In this document: in pieces, positions 8,344 to 17,854 of the stretch | How the letters are laid out: each line of letters begins with the position of its first letter | Position numbering within the stretch: position 1 is the stretch's first letter | NCBI GenBank assembly: GCA_020627965.1 | Contig: JAHDFX010000033.1 | Location: 1 to 36,391 of the forward strand | Direction: 5' to 3' | Source: Saprospiraceae bacterium | GTDB taxonomy: Bacteria; Bacteroidota; Bacteroidia; Chitinophagales; Saprospiraceae | Length of the DNA stretch: 36,391 nucleotides | Position numbers and translations under genes: made by a program | The notes under the pieces: generated by a model | Database searches by the model: none | Told to the model about the DNA's origin: nothing | What the model saw: the letters and a program-made list of their open reading frames with translations, nothing else

Positions 8344-11300
8344 TTATTTAGGTACTCTGGAGGATACTCCATTATTCTCAAACCAAAGCACTTTATCTGC
8401 TCCGTTGATATCACCATCTAAATTAAAATCAGGTGTCGAATATTGCTGGAAAATACCATTATTATTCAACCAGAGGGTTTTATCTGTTCCTTTAATATCA
8501 AAACTTGGAAAATCTGACTGGTCGCCATCCCCGGCAAACATCCCCCAGGCTCCTGTAGGAAATTGTTTTTGCCCAAAGCTCGTAGCATCTCTGTAGCTAT
8601 TTGATAATCTGAAATCGTAAGTTAGCGTACTATTTATCACATCAACAGGGGCTGGCGACATGATGCCGAGGTGATTACGATGCTCGATAACGATGTATAA
8701 AGGATTAGCCGTAGTGATTAAAGCACAACGATCTAAAAAGGTAATGCTGCCGTCTTTCATCAACAAGCCAGCGGTCATCCCGACCTGTGTACTTTTTTCT
8801 ATTCCTGTTCGGAAAGAGGCTAAAATCCAGTCGGTTTCATTGCCTGTATAGTTGGCATCCGTCCAGTTTGTGCCTTCTGTGCCATCGTAGTTCCATGGGG
8901 CAGCGGAGTAGGGTTGTCCGGCAGGTGTTGGGGGGCTGAGTACGCTTGCCGGCGTTTGTCCAGGTAGGAGTTTTCTAGTGGTGGCGAGGGTATTACTCAT
9001 TTCTCCGAGTGTTGAATCATAGGCTCCTTCCAGCCAAACACTGATTTCAAGGTCTTTAATATGATTGTCATTGCCCTCCGGACAGATGTCGAATATATCG
9101 CAAATGCCATCATTATCCGAATCTACCAGAAAAGTAACATTTACCGGATGTACTTGGTCACAACCATCTACAGTAATAATTGCACTGATAGGCAAATCGG
9201 CAGCTGAAATCGGTGCATCCTGTACCTGGTGTATATTGCCGTTCGAAATACGCAGAAATGAAGAACCTCCGCAGGGGGCATCTGTCATGGCAAAGAATAA
9301 AGAATTGTTAATCAGCGAAACCCGAAGTCTTGCAAAAGCTGTCGATATTGATTCAACGGTAGCTGTGCCATTGCCAGTCACATCACCAGGAGTATTCAGG
9401 TTGAAATGCAGATACTCTGTAACATTTATTGTATTATTGTCCAAGTCTATAATGCCTTTGAAAGAAGCGGTCGTGTTATAGCAACTCGAAAGCACCTCTA
9501 TATCTGTGTAATATTTGCCACTTGTTGCACCACAAAAGTTTGTTATTAACTCATTACCATCAGCTACTGTTTGGTTACTGCTTTGCGGAATGATTTGATT
9601 ACAATTTGAGATAAATCCATTAGATAAAGACAGTTCATAATTGCTTTCTGCATCTACTTCCACGCCTATATCAAGGTTTTCTCCTTCACATAGCGTATAA
9701 TCTGCACTTTCGGTTTGTATATCAATATCGCCGGCAATGATTTGTGCAAAATTGGAGGCTACACTACATCCATTACTATTAGTAACTACAACTCTAAAGT
9801 ATACATTAGGATTAGTGGCAATGAGTGTTGGGGTGGTATTACCGGGTTCTCCTGCATTTCCATTTGCCGTGACTCCATTATAAGACCATTGCCACTGATA
9901 AGTCAAGCCATTACCTATTGCCTCTACAGACAGGTTAGCTCCTCCTCCTGGGCAGGTTAATGTATTTGTAGGCTGTGAAGTGATGACCGGTTGTAAATTC
10001 GTAACATTTATCGGATGTGTCTTAGTACAACCAGCTATAGTAACAATTGCACTAATAGGTAAATCGGCAGATGAAATCGGTAAATTTGGTACTTGGTGTA
10101 TATTGCCATTCGTAATACGCAGAAATGAAGAACCTCCGCAGGGGGCATCTGTCATAGCAAAGAATAAAGAATTGTTAACCAGCGAAATCCGAAGTTTCGC
10201 AAAAGCTGCCGATATTGATTCAACGGTAGCTGTGCCATTGCCGGTCACATCACTCGGAGTACTCATATCGAAATGAAGATACTCGGTAACACTTATTGTA
10301 TTATTATTCAAGTCTATAATGCCTTTGAAAGAAGCGGTCGTGTTATAGCAATTCGTAAGTACTTCTATGTCTGTGTAATATTTGCCACTTGTTGCACCAC
10401 AAAAGTCTGTTATTAATTGATTACCATCAGCTACTGTTTGGTTACTGCTTTGCGGGATGATTTGATTACAATTTGAGATAAATCCATTAGATAAAGACAT
10501 TTCATAATTGCCTTCTGTATCTACTTCCACGCCTATATCGCTGTCCACTTCGCATAGCGTATAGTCTATACTTTCGGTTTGTATATCAATATTGCCGGAA
10601 ATGATTTGTACAAAATTAGAGGCTACACTACATCCATTACTATTAGTAACTACAACTCTAAAGTACACATTAGGGTTAGTGGCAGAGAGTGTTGGGGTGG
10701 TATTACCGGATTCTCCTGCATTTCCGGCTGCCGTGACTCCATTATAAGACCACTGCCACTGATACGTCAAGCCATTACCTATAGCCTCTACAGTCAGGTT
10801 AGCTGCTCCTCCCTGGCAGGTGAATGCATTTGTAGGCTGTGAAGTGATGACCGGAGCAATATCGTAATTTTGAGAAATATCTAACTCCCATATTCCATGC
10901 CCTTTTGTAGCCATTCTCAGCTTCTGTGAAGGAGCGTAATAAGCCATTTGGAGGGGGAAAAAACGGTAAGGCAATTCATTACTAATGTCTATCCATGTAG
11001 CAGAAGAAGTACCTTTATAATAAACCTTATCTTCACAAACCAGATAAGCACGGGTGTAGGGATTGGAGGCAGAAGGAGGAACCACTAAAATATCAAAAGG
11101 TCTGTAATTTCCTAATTCTGAGGAGGTTTCATCTTGCCAGCTTGCTCCACTATTTGTTGTTTTTAGTACTTTATTGGTTGCATCATTGTTATGTAAAGCT
11201 ACCCAAAGTTCATTATCGTTTTGAGGATTAATAGAAATCTCCAGTTGGTGATGATTTCCGGGTAAGTCTGCGGTTTTCGTCCAGGAAGAGCCACCATTGG

Positions 11301-13323
11301 TTGTTAGATGTATTTCTCCTCTTTGCCCACCGGGCGCATCATCATTATGGAATACCAAATATAATTTTTGCGGGTTTTGTTGAGATTGTTCTATTTCCAG
11401 GACTTTCCCATTGCCAAAGGTTGCTGTAACTGTAAACGACGCACCATTATTAGAGGATTTATAAAATTTATTGTCCTTACCTAACATAACCCAGGCAGGA
11501 TTATCGTAAGAATAGACAACTTCGCTGGAATAAGAGGAGGAATAAGACTCATTAGGAAATTCACCTAGAGTTGGTACGGGAGATGGAGTTGCTACATAGT
11601 TGTTGGGAATACGATAAGATTTGGAGTAAGAACTGAAATGTGCAATAGTATTGTCATTTGCATCAATATAGCCGGTGGCTTCTTCTACTCCACCCGCCCA
11701 CATGTAGGTACCAAGTGGAAAACTGCTCCGATAAGCCCTGTTTCCGTTGTGGTAAGTGCCGCCTACCAAAATATCTAATTGTTTCCCGGAGCCCAGACCC
11801 CAAAATTCCGTTGCATTGATACCTGTATTTCTAATACTGTGATTGATCAATTCATTATTAGAGTAACTAACTCCTCCGTCATTACCTACCCACACTTCTC
11901 CACCTACGGTGACTATTTCCTGAATATCAGCATGGAGATTACCGTGTCTTGTTGAGTTAAACCCTGCCGCAATGCTATTAAACGAAACTCCGCCATCATT
12001 GGATTCACATAACTGCACAGTTCCTATCCATAGTTTATCAGGATTGCTCTCAGAAACCGCCAAATCAAAATTATAGTACCCCTGGTGATAGCCATCAGTT
12101 CCACCGTAAGCTCCAAGATTCCATGGAGTTGAACCATTTGGAGCGCTATATGGCGCACCATTTTGCCCATCTGTATCTACCCATGAATCGCCGGTATTAT
12201 CACTTCTATAAACACCTATCCAGCCATTGTCGGAGGCTTTGGAGTAACCGAGTAAGCACACATAAACTCTATTGGGAGCAGCGGGAGTTACACCGATACG
12301 GGCACCCTCGTCAGAACGGTTGGCATCTGTGCTATTATACCATCCGTTGGAAAATTTGTTGAAGTTGGTTCCATCAGTAGATTTCCAGAACTCAGCAATT
12401 TTGTCATTCGGATTAGTCAAAATAGTATAGACTATTGACGGATTGGAGGGATGGAAATCTATATCCCAGCATTTATTTGTTGATTTTGTCGTCCATGTAG
12501 TTCCGCCATTGGTGGTCATAAAGAAACCATTTAGAGAGCCAACATATACTATTTCGTTATCCGTCGGATGAATAAGTATTCGAGTATATTCTCCGCTATT
12601 CATCGATATAACTTGTGAGAAAGTATTACCTCCATTGGTACTTTTCCAGACACCTTCATGAGTTGCAAAATATACTAAGTCGGGGTCTGTAGGTGATACA
12701 GCAACTCGGTGAATACCTCGTGCATTTACCTCATAAGATACCGGAAACCAATTTACTCCTTTGTTTGTTGTTTTGAAAACTGAGCCTGCCGTGCCTACAT
12801 AAGCTACATTTGTATTGGCAGCACATACATCTATTGAAGAAATATAAGCATGATTCTGAATCACTACTCCTTCTTTAAGTGTTTCAAATGGTCCGATAGC
12901 CGTCCATTCTGGTAATGTACAAGATACTTCGATTACCTTTGTTTCGTCTGACGAATTATCATTCTTGTGTATAGAGGGGCTTTGTCTTGGAAGTATGCGC
13001 TTTACGGGACTGATAAAACCCTTCTCATTTACCATACTTTCAACACTACGAATCCAATATTTGTAGTTTTGAGTATGGGTGGTTTTTACAAATTCATTTT
13101 GTTTGTAATAGGCATTATAAGCATCTCTCACTTCCCATATATTTGGGTTTTCAGAATACATCATTCTTGCCCAATCTGGGGTATTATCAGTCAATAAAGG
13201 TACAGTTTTAAAGTAGTGTTCTTGATTTTGAGCGATGATATCGCCTGTGAATAGTTGGATAATCAAGAGTAAAGGAATTAGTCTAAAAAAAGTTACATTT
13301 TGCTTCAACATGTCGTTATACAT
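8344..13323 (-). CDS. Secreted BNR/Asp-box beta-propeller protein with tandem Ig-like duplicated unit
   Basis: 1659 aa. A signal peptide (hydrophobic run LIPLLLIIQLF, then AQ) leads into an N-terminal segment typical of Bacteroidota sortilin-like exoproteins (TPDWARMMYSENPNIWEV). Residues ~180-815 carry about ten Asp-box motifs, for example KTTNKGVNWF, KSTNGGNTF, MTTNGGTTW, ESNDGGVSF, LTTNGGSSW and KTTNSGASW, the signature of VPS10/sialidase-type propellers. No sialidase Arg triad or FRIP motif was identified, so enzymatic activity is not claimed. Two 288-residue tandem units follow, each with an Ig/PKD-like part (ITSQPTN, TYQWQWSYNG, VYFRVVVTNSNGCS) and an unrecognised Cys-containing part (GFISNCNQIIPQSSNQTV). 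A short TSP3 stretch (DSDNDGICD) leads to the shared C-terminal domain. It is the only complete gene here with neither CotH/LTD nor the SASA esterase. MLKQNV, four codons in, is an alternative start. Confidence 0.92.
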   Translation of the reverse strand: MYNDMLKQNVTFFRLIPLLLIIQLFTGDIIAQNQEHYFKTVPLLTDNTPDWARMMYSENPNIWEVRDAYNAYYKQNEFVKTTHTQNYKYWIRSVESMVNEKGFISPVKRILPRQSPSIHKNDNSSDETKVIEVSCTLPEWTAIGPFETLKEGVVIQNHAYISSIDVCAANTNVAYVGTAGSVFKTTNKGVNWFPVSYEVNARGIHRVAVSPTDPDLVYFATHEGVWKSTNGGNTFSQVISMNSGEYTRILIHPTDNEIVYVGSLNGFFMTTNGGTTWTTKSTNKCWDIDFHPSNPSIVYTILTNPNDKIAEFWKSTDGTNFNKFSNGWYNSTDANRSDEGARIGVTPAAPNRVYVCLLGYSKASDNGWIGVYRSDNTGDSWVDTDGQNGAPYSAPNGSTPWNLGAYGGTDGYHQGYYNFDLAVSESNPDKLWIGTVQLCESNDGGVSFNSIAAGFNSTRHGNLHADIQEIVTVGGEVWVGNDGGVSYSNNELINHSIRNTGINATEFWGLGSGKQLDILVGGTYHNGNRAYRSSFPLGTYMWAGGVEEATGYIDANDNTIAHFSSYSKSYRIPNNYVATPSPVPTLGEFPNESYSSSYSSEVVYSYDNPAWVMLGKDNKFYKSSNNGASFTVTATFGNGKVLEIEQSQQNPQKLYLVFHNDDAPGGQRGEIHLTTNGGSSWTKTADLPGNHHQLEISINPQNDNELWVALHNNDATNKVLKTTNSGASWQDETSSELGNYRPFDILVVPPSASNPYTRAYLVCEDKVYYKGTSSATWIDISNELPYRFFPLQMAYYAPSQKLRMATKGHGIWELDISQNYDIAPVITSQPTNAFTCQGGAANLTVEAIGNGLTYQWQWSYNGVTAAGNAGESGNTTPTLSATNPNVYFRVVVTNSNGCSVASNFVQIISGNIDIQTESIDYTLCEVDSDIGVEVDTEGNYEMSLSNGFISNCNQIIPQSSNQTVADGNQLITDFCGATSGKYYTDIEVLTNCYNTTASFKGIIDLNNNTISVTEYLHFDMSTPSDVTGNGTATVESISAAFAKLRISLVNNSLFFAMTDAPCGGSSFLRITNGNIHQVPNLPISSADLPISAIVTIAGCTKTHPINVTNLQPVITSQPTNTLTCPGGGANLSVEAIGNGLTYQWQWSYNGVTANGNAGEPGNTTPTLIATNPNVYFRVVVTNSNGCSVASNFAQIIAGDIDIQTESADYTLCEGENLDIGVEVDAESNYELSLSNGFISNCNQIIPQSSNQTVADGNELITNFCGATSGKYYTDIEVLSSCYNTTASFKGIIDLDNNTINVTEYLHFNLNTPGDVTGNGTATVESISTAFARLRVSLINNSLFFAMTDAPCGGSSFLRISNGNIHQVQDAPISAADLPISAIITVDGCDQVHPVNVTFLVDSDNDGICDIFDICPEGNDNHIKDLEISVWLEGAYDSTLGEMSNTLATTRKLLPGQTPASVLSPPTPAGQPYSAAPWNYDGTEGTNWTDANYTGNETDWILASFRTGIEKSTQVGMTAGLLMKDGSITFLDRCALITTANPLYIVIEHRNHLGIMSPAPVDVINSTLTYDFRLSNSYRDATSFGQKQFPTGAWGMFAGDGDQSDFPSFDIKGTDKTLWLNNNGIFQQYSTPDFNLDGDINGADKVLWFENNGVSSRVPK
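9122..10853 (-). repeat. Two tandem ~864-bp units inside gene 3
   Basis: The units (about 10853-9990 and 9989-9122) encode consecutive 288-289-residue repeats that begin PVITSQPTN and end near HPINVTNLQ / HPVNVTFLV. The offset between matching bases is 864-867 bp, the difference being one codon (LCEVDSDIG versus LCEGENLDIG). A 41-bp exact match at 9248-9288 / 10115-10155 and similar long runs elsewhere indicate a recent in-frame duplication. Confidence 0.9.
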
Positions 13324-13395
13324 TTATTTATTTATTTTGATACTTTTAAAGGGATACCACCAAAGGGGTTTGTCCTGTTCGTTACATATATCAAA

Positions 13396-13412
13396 GTTCA
13401 ATCAAATTGAAC
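13396..13412. promoter_or_regulatory. 17-bp perfect dyad GTTCAAT-CAA-ATTGAAC
   Basis: Seven-base arms with a 3-bp centre, about 73 bp before the gene 3 start codon. Size and symmetry suit a dimeric regulator operator. No regulator gene is in the window, so the role is unproven. Confidence 0.35.
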
Positions 13413-13454
13413 ATTTGTAAAACATATTTTCCATGCTACCTTGTTTTTTAATAA

Positions 13455-13471
13455 TATGTAAATCGTACATA
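13455..13471. promoter_or_regulatory. 17-bp perfect dyad TATGTA-AATCG-TACATA
   Basis: Six-base arms with a 5-bp centre, about 130 bp upstream of gene 3. The 6-5-6 geometry is the same as in the large dyad array at 27960-28392, although the arm sequence differs (TATGTA versus ACSTAT). Confidence 0.35.
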
Positions 13472-13594
13472 AAAAATAGTAAAGGAAGCATGAATATGGT
13501 GTAGTGGGAGCTATACTGTCTGCTAACGTGTTGTTGAATGATTTTGTAGGAAAACTTTCTTCTTTGTCAAGGATAACTTATGAGGATATATTTT

Positions 13595-13622
13595 AAGACG
13601 TATGGAAAAGTCTAAAGGTTGT
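13595..13622 (-). promoter_or_regulatory. ECF sigma-like promoter motif upstream of gene 3
   Basis: Minus strand ACAACC (13622-13617), 16 bases, CGTCTT (13600-13595). It is slightly weaker than the copies before genes 1 and 2 (ACAACC for GCAACC, CGTCTT for CGTCTA, one extra spacer base). It sits about 270 bp from the gene 3 start, implying a long leader if used. Confidence 0.42.
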
Positions 13623-13648
13623 CATGTTAAATATTTTTCCATTTTGCA

Positions 13649-16600
13649 TTATTTAGGGACTCTCGAAGACACCCCGTTATTCTCAAACCAAAGCACTTTA
13701 TCTGCTCCGTTGATATCACCATCTAAATTAAAATCAGGAATAGAGTACTGCTGGAAAATACCGTTATTATTCAGCCATAGTGTTTTATCAGTTCCTTTAA
13801 TATCATAGCTTTGAGAGTCTGACTGGTCACCATCGCCTGCAAACATTGCCCAGATGCCGGGGATTATTTCTTTTTGTCCGACACTTGTAAGGTCTTTGTA
13901 ACTATCAGAAAGGGTAAAATTCCAGAATAATGAATTGTTGATGACAGGTATTTTCTGAGGTGTCATGATGCCCATATGATTCCTATGTTCTATAACAATA
14001 TATAAGGGGCTTCCCATTGATGTAGTCAAAGCGCAGCGATCCGGGAAGCTAATATTGCCATCCTTCATCAATAAGCCTGCTGTCTTGGATATTTCAGTAC
14101 TTTTCTCTATTCCCGTTCGGAAGGAGGTTAATATCCAATCGGTTTCATTACCTGTGTAGTTAGAATCTGTCCATGCCTTGCCTTCTATACCAGTGTAGTC
14201 CCAGGGAGAGATGTTATAGGGTTGTCCGGCAGGTGTTGCAATTGCTAATTGGTTTACAGGGGTTTGTCCAGGTAATAATTTTCGTGTGCTGGCGAGTGTG
14301 TTATTCATTTCTCCGAGGGTGGGGTTATAAGCACCTTCGAGATAAGCGTGTAATTGTAAATTGACACAGGTGGAAATTGGAAAATTATAAAAACTGACCA
14401 TTCCGATACTGTCTTCGTTAATAATATTGGGTTCAGCAACAGCCTGTTCATCCAAAAAGGTGATTCCTGTTGCATCAGTAGCCGGGGCGTCTAATTGTAG
14501 GACAACTTTATTTTGAGATGTATACCCTGCGGTGATATTTGCGTTGCTGCCCTCCAGTCTGAAGTAATGTTGAACACTATCTTGCCAGATTAAATTATCA
14601 GTATATTTTGTTTCTATGATAATCGTACTATCGGAATCAAAGTATGCTTTTTTTATATCGGGTGCATTAGCAAAAGGAAAGCTTTTTCCATATAGATCAT
14701 TGCTAATTAATTTAAAATATCTGTCGCCTAAATTTCGATATCCGCCTATGTATGGATAGTGACACCCATCATGTTTCAAGCCTCTTGTAGACATAAGAGA
14801 AGTGTTGGGCAACTCTTCTGCAAGCTGTCGAAGTGCTTCCTGAATGACTATCGTATGAAGCCCCCCACAACCTTGCCGGGTTTGGGTAATATATACCTGT
14901 TCTACTGAGGGGTAATCTGTCATCCAATCGGTATGTAAATCTAGAAATCGCTCTTTATAAGTGAGCATCGGGAGCGTGTTGGCAGCATCATTTTCTCCCT
15001 GATACCAAAATATTCCTCTTACTTTATCAGCTAATTTTGCAAGATTCAGACGGTGTAATAATCGACCGTAATTTGTCTCCAGATTTTCGGGGCTTTCGTC
15101 ATCTCTTATAAAATTGATAATAGGCCAGCCTCCTCTGGCGCCATTAAAAATAGCTATTGGAATATTTTCATTATCAACGATCTGCTTTGCCATACGTAAT
15201 GCCCACTGACCAGTATTTGCTGGTGTTTCCCTATCGCCATCTGGTCTTCCGATATACCATTCCAAATAATTTTTGAGCGTATCTGGAAATTCGCTGCCCA
15301 TACCGAAGACTCTTATAAACTCTGAGCTGTCTGGGGCAGCACTTCCATCAAAAATCCGGGCTTCTGCATTGGATTGTCCTTGTATAATAAATACATCACC
15401 TGCAACAATATTCTCAGCCGACTGGCATAAAGTTATATCTCCACCACTGCTTATGCCATATAATTCAAAATCATATTGAGCTAGTTCGGCGTCAATTTCG
15501 GGATATAATTCAAAGACTAAATCGGCAGCGGGTTTTAGGCCTGTTTGAAGATAAGGCTGACCATCTTTTAATATGAGCAGACTCAGGCTGTCGCCCAGAA
15601 GTTTTATTTGACCTTTTACGGGAATGATGGCTTTGTTAGTTGATGGGTTCCTTGCATAAAACTGAAGATTAACAGGAAATTCCTCCACCTGAATTACACA
15701 TTCTTCATCGCAATCTCCGTCGTCATCTATATCAATATTGTCTGTTGCGCCTAGTACTTGTAGTTCTGTTATATTGAGTGTATTGTTGTCATTCAGGTTG
15801 TTTCCTGATTTTTGTATTCTTACATAGCGTCCATTGACTGAGGTATTTATAATGATGGTTTCGTCATTGGTCGTATTGTGTAATTGATGTATAAAATCAG
15901 CGTTGGATTGTGCGGCACTTATATCTGTATTTGCAGGGAATGGTGTATCTGCAATCATGACATAGGCAAAACTCGACCTAAATTCATTACCTAGCTCATT
16001 ATAAATTACAATATCCTTAATGTCTTTATTTTCACCCAAATCAATTTCCACCCATTCATGCGGAGAGTTGGCTGATGTTGCTGCAAGTGAATTTAAATCA
16101 TCGTCATTCAGGTGATCTGGGATAGTGTTGCCATTATAAACAGAACTCATAGTAGCTATTCCGGTAAGGGTCAGATTGCTTCTCGGCGTACAATTACAGT
16201 CATTGTTGTAGATAGAGAAATTACTACAGGGATCGTTATCATCACAAGCTTCACCAAGCAATTTATCATCAAAACCTGCGCAATTATCCATATTGTCACA
16301 GACATTATCATTATCCATATCAGGGGCTACAAAGTCGCTAAAAACCTGTAATTCATGGATATGTAATGATCTATTATTGTTTTCAAAGACGCCGGACTTT
16401 TGTATTCTCACATATCTTCCTGCGATGCCTACGTCTATCGGAGTAATTTCATCATCTGTGGTATTCCCAAGTTGAAAACTAAAATCTGCATTAGCCAATG
16501 CTGCTGTCAAATCTGTATCGGAAGGAAAGGGCGTATCGGCTACCAGTACATAAGAATAGCTTGTCAGGTATTCCAATCCTAGCGTTCGATTGTAAAGAAC

Positions 16601-17845
16601 CACCTCAGTGATATTTTGAACTGCACCTAAGTCTATTTCCATCCATTCATGATTGGATGTTCCGGTCGTTGCTGCCAGATTATTCATGATATTATCATTC
16701 AGTTCAATAGCGGTCGTATTGGCATTGGCGGTAGAACTCATGGAAGCAACTCCTTCGAGGGCTATGTTGAGTTTTGGCGCACATCCACAATCAAAATCAT
16801 AAATAGAAAAATCGCTGCAAGGGTTGCCATCGTCACAGGCAGTACCAATCAGAAAGTCGTCAAATTGGGGACAGATATCTTCATCATCACATACGCCATC
16901 AATATCGGCATCAGTGCCTGGAGCCATGCATATACATGCTCTCAAATCAATGAAAGAATTATAAGGATTTGCACTTGTCCCAACTTCCTGTCCGAGTGTA
17001 TCTGCAATGATGGGGACTCCGTAAGCGGGACTGCCCTGATTGTTATCTATTGCACCTAATAAGCGTCCATTCGCATCCATATCATCCAATCCGAAATCCG
17101 CATTTCCTTCAAGTGCATCTGGACAAAGGTCTCCATCGCTGTCCAGGTCGAGGCGATTGGGGATGTTGTCACCATCTATATCCATATCTTGCATTGTACA
17201 GGTCTCTCCGCCCTGAGTAATAGCTGTTTCTTCAAAACTTCCCCCGTATAGGCTGCTGACCGCCAGTCGATAATCTGTGATGGGCATCGTTCCTGTATAT
17301 ACGATGTCTCCGGCTATAAGTACGGTTACATTCCCATTGACATCTATATTCATCTCGATCAATTTTTGATTAACTTCGGCGATATTGAATGTCCATGCAT
17401 TTGGTAATTTTCCGTATAAACGCCCATTGATATGGACATATAGTTTGTAGGCATCATCACTCCAACTGTTTACGTTTTCTGTACCACCGAGTGGTAAAAA
17501 GCCTATCATTTTATAGTCTTCTGTATTTGCCCGAAATTGGAAATGAATCGGTAAAGAAAAAATATCATTGGAGTATGAACTTCGCCAGCCACCACCATTA
17601 TTAAGCAAGATTCTGCCCATCTGCACATCAGCTACTGCATTGCCATAGATGGATAAATCGGTGAGGGATGTTCCACTACAAATCATTTCGTTTTCATCCA
17701 AAATACCATCATTGTCATCATCGAGGTCTTCGATGTCACAAACCCCATCGGTATCGCTGTCTAAAAAACCTGGAAGACATTGTGCATTTGTAGCTGGGCT
17801 ACATAGCCATAGAAATACAAGTACTGCTAGTAATATTTTTTTCAT
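13649..17845 (-). CDS. Secreted SASA-family carbohydrate esterase (SGNH) with two F5/8-C domains and TSP3 repeats
   Basis: 1398 aa, last gene of the 6-5-4 operon; its ATG lies 9 bp after the gene 5 stop. A signal peptide (MKKILLAVLVFLWLC) is followed by one TSP3-flanked N-terminal module. Two F5/8 type C (discoidin-like) domains come next (~358-500 and ~555-698; each has HEWMEIDLG or HEWVEIDLG and GRYVRIQKSG), separated by TSP3 segments. The catalytic part spans ~720-1060 and shows SASA/CE6 blocks: IIQGQSNA (nucleophile Ser, ~824), FNGARGGWPI, GIFWYQGENDA (~948) and KHDGCHYPYIGG (catalytic Asp/His, ~1026). The family removes acetyl groups from sialic acids or xylan; which substrate applies here cannot be read from sequence. 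A small beta region and the shared SRVPK C-terminal domain complete it. The F5/8-C pair suggests glycan binding near the esterase. Confidence 0.92.
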   Translation of the reverse strand: MKKILLAVLVFLWLCSPATNAQCLPGFLDSDTDGVCDIEDLDDDNDGILDENEMICSGTSLTDLSIYGNAVADVQMGRILLNNGGGWRSSYSNDIFSLPIHFQFRANTEDYKMIGFLPLGGTENVNSWSDDAYKLYVHINGRLYGKLPNAWTFNIAEVNQKLIEMNIDVNGNVTVLIAGDIVYTGTMPITDYRLAVSSLYGGSFEETAITQGGETCTMQDMDIDGDNIPNRLDLDSDGDLCPDALEGNADFGLDDMDANGRLLGAIDNNQGSPAYGVPIIADTLGQEVGTSANPYNSFIDLRACICMAPGTDADIDGVCDDEDICPQFDDFLIGTACDDGNPCSDFSIYDFDCGCAPKLNIALEGVASMSSTANANTTAIELNDNIMNNLAATTGTSNHEWMEIDLGAVQNITEVVLYNRTLGLEYLTSYSYVLVADTPFPSDTDLTAALANADFSFQLGNTTDDEITPIDVGIAGRYVRIQKSGVFENNNRSLHIHELQVFSDFVAPDMDNDNVCDNMDNCAGFDDKLLGEACDDNDPCSNFSIYNNDCNCTPRSNLTLTGIATMSSVYNGNTIPDHLNDDDLNSLAATSANSPHEWVEIDLGENKDIKDIVIYNELGNEFRSSFAYVMIADTPFPANTDISAAQSNADFIHQLHNTTNDETIIINTSVNGRYVRIQKSGNNLNDNNTLNITELQVLGATDNIDIDDDGDCDEECVIQVEEFPVNLQFYARNPSTNKAIIPVKGQIKLLGDSLSLLILKDGQPYLQTGLKPAADLVFELYPEIDAELAQYDFELYGISSGGDITLCQSAENIVAGDVFIIQGQSNAEARIFDGSAAPDSSEFIRVFGMGSEFPDTLKNYLEWYIGRPDGDRETPANTGQWALRMAKQIVDNENIPIAIFNGARGGWPIINFIRDDESPENLETNYGRLLHRLNLAKLADKVRGIFWYQGENDAANTLPMLTYKERFLDLHTDWMTDYPSVEQVYITQTRQGCGGLHTIVIQEALRQLAEELPNTSLMSTRGLKHDGCHYPYIGGYRNLGDRYFKLISNDLYGKSFPFANAPDIKKAYFDSDSTIIIETKYTDNLIWQDSVQHYFRLEGSNANITAGYTSQNKVVLQLDAPATDATGITFLDEQAVAEPNIINEDSIGMVSFYNFPISTCVNLQLHAYLEGAYNPTLGEMNNTLASTRKLLPGQTPVNQLAIATPAGQPYNISPWDYTGIEGKAWTDSNYTGNETDWILTSFRTGIEKSTEISKTAGLLMKDGNISFPDRCALTTSMGSPLYIVIEHRNHMGIMTPQKIPVINNSLFWNFTLSDSYKDLTSVGQKEIIPGIWAMFAGDGDQSDSQSYDIKGTDKTLWLNNNGIFQQYSIPDFNLDGDINGADKVLWFENNGVSSRVPK

Positions 17846-17854
17846 TTTATCTAT

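Larger units (their letters stand above)
13324..13648. other. 325-bp gap between genes 4 and 3
   Basis: No coding region is supported here. The gap holds an ECF-like promoter motif at 13595-13622 just after the gene 4 stop, two 17-bp dyads at 13396 and 13455, and an AT-rich stretch ending in repeated TAAA directly before the gene 3 start codon. No strong terminator hairpin for gene 4 was found. Confidence 0.7.

Noticed and set aside
8344-13323. Sialidase assignment for gene 3
   Set aside because: Asp-boxes alone are not diagnostic; the catalytic Arg triad, Tyr/Glu pair and FRIP motif were not recognised, and the N-terminal segment fits sortilin-like exoproteins better.
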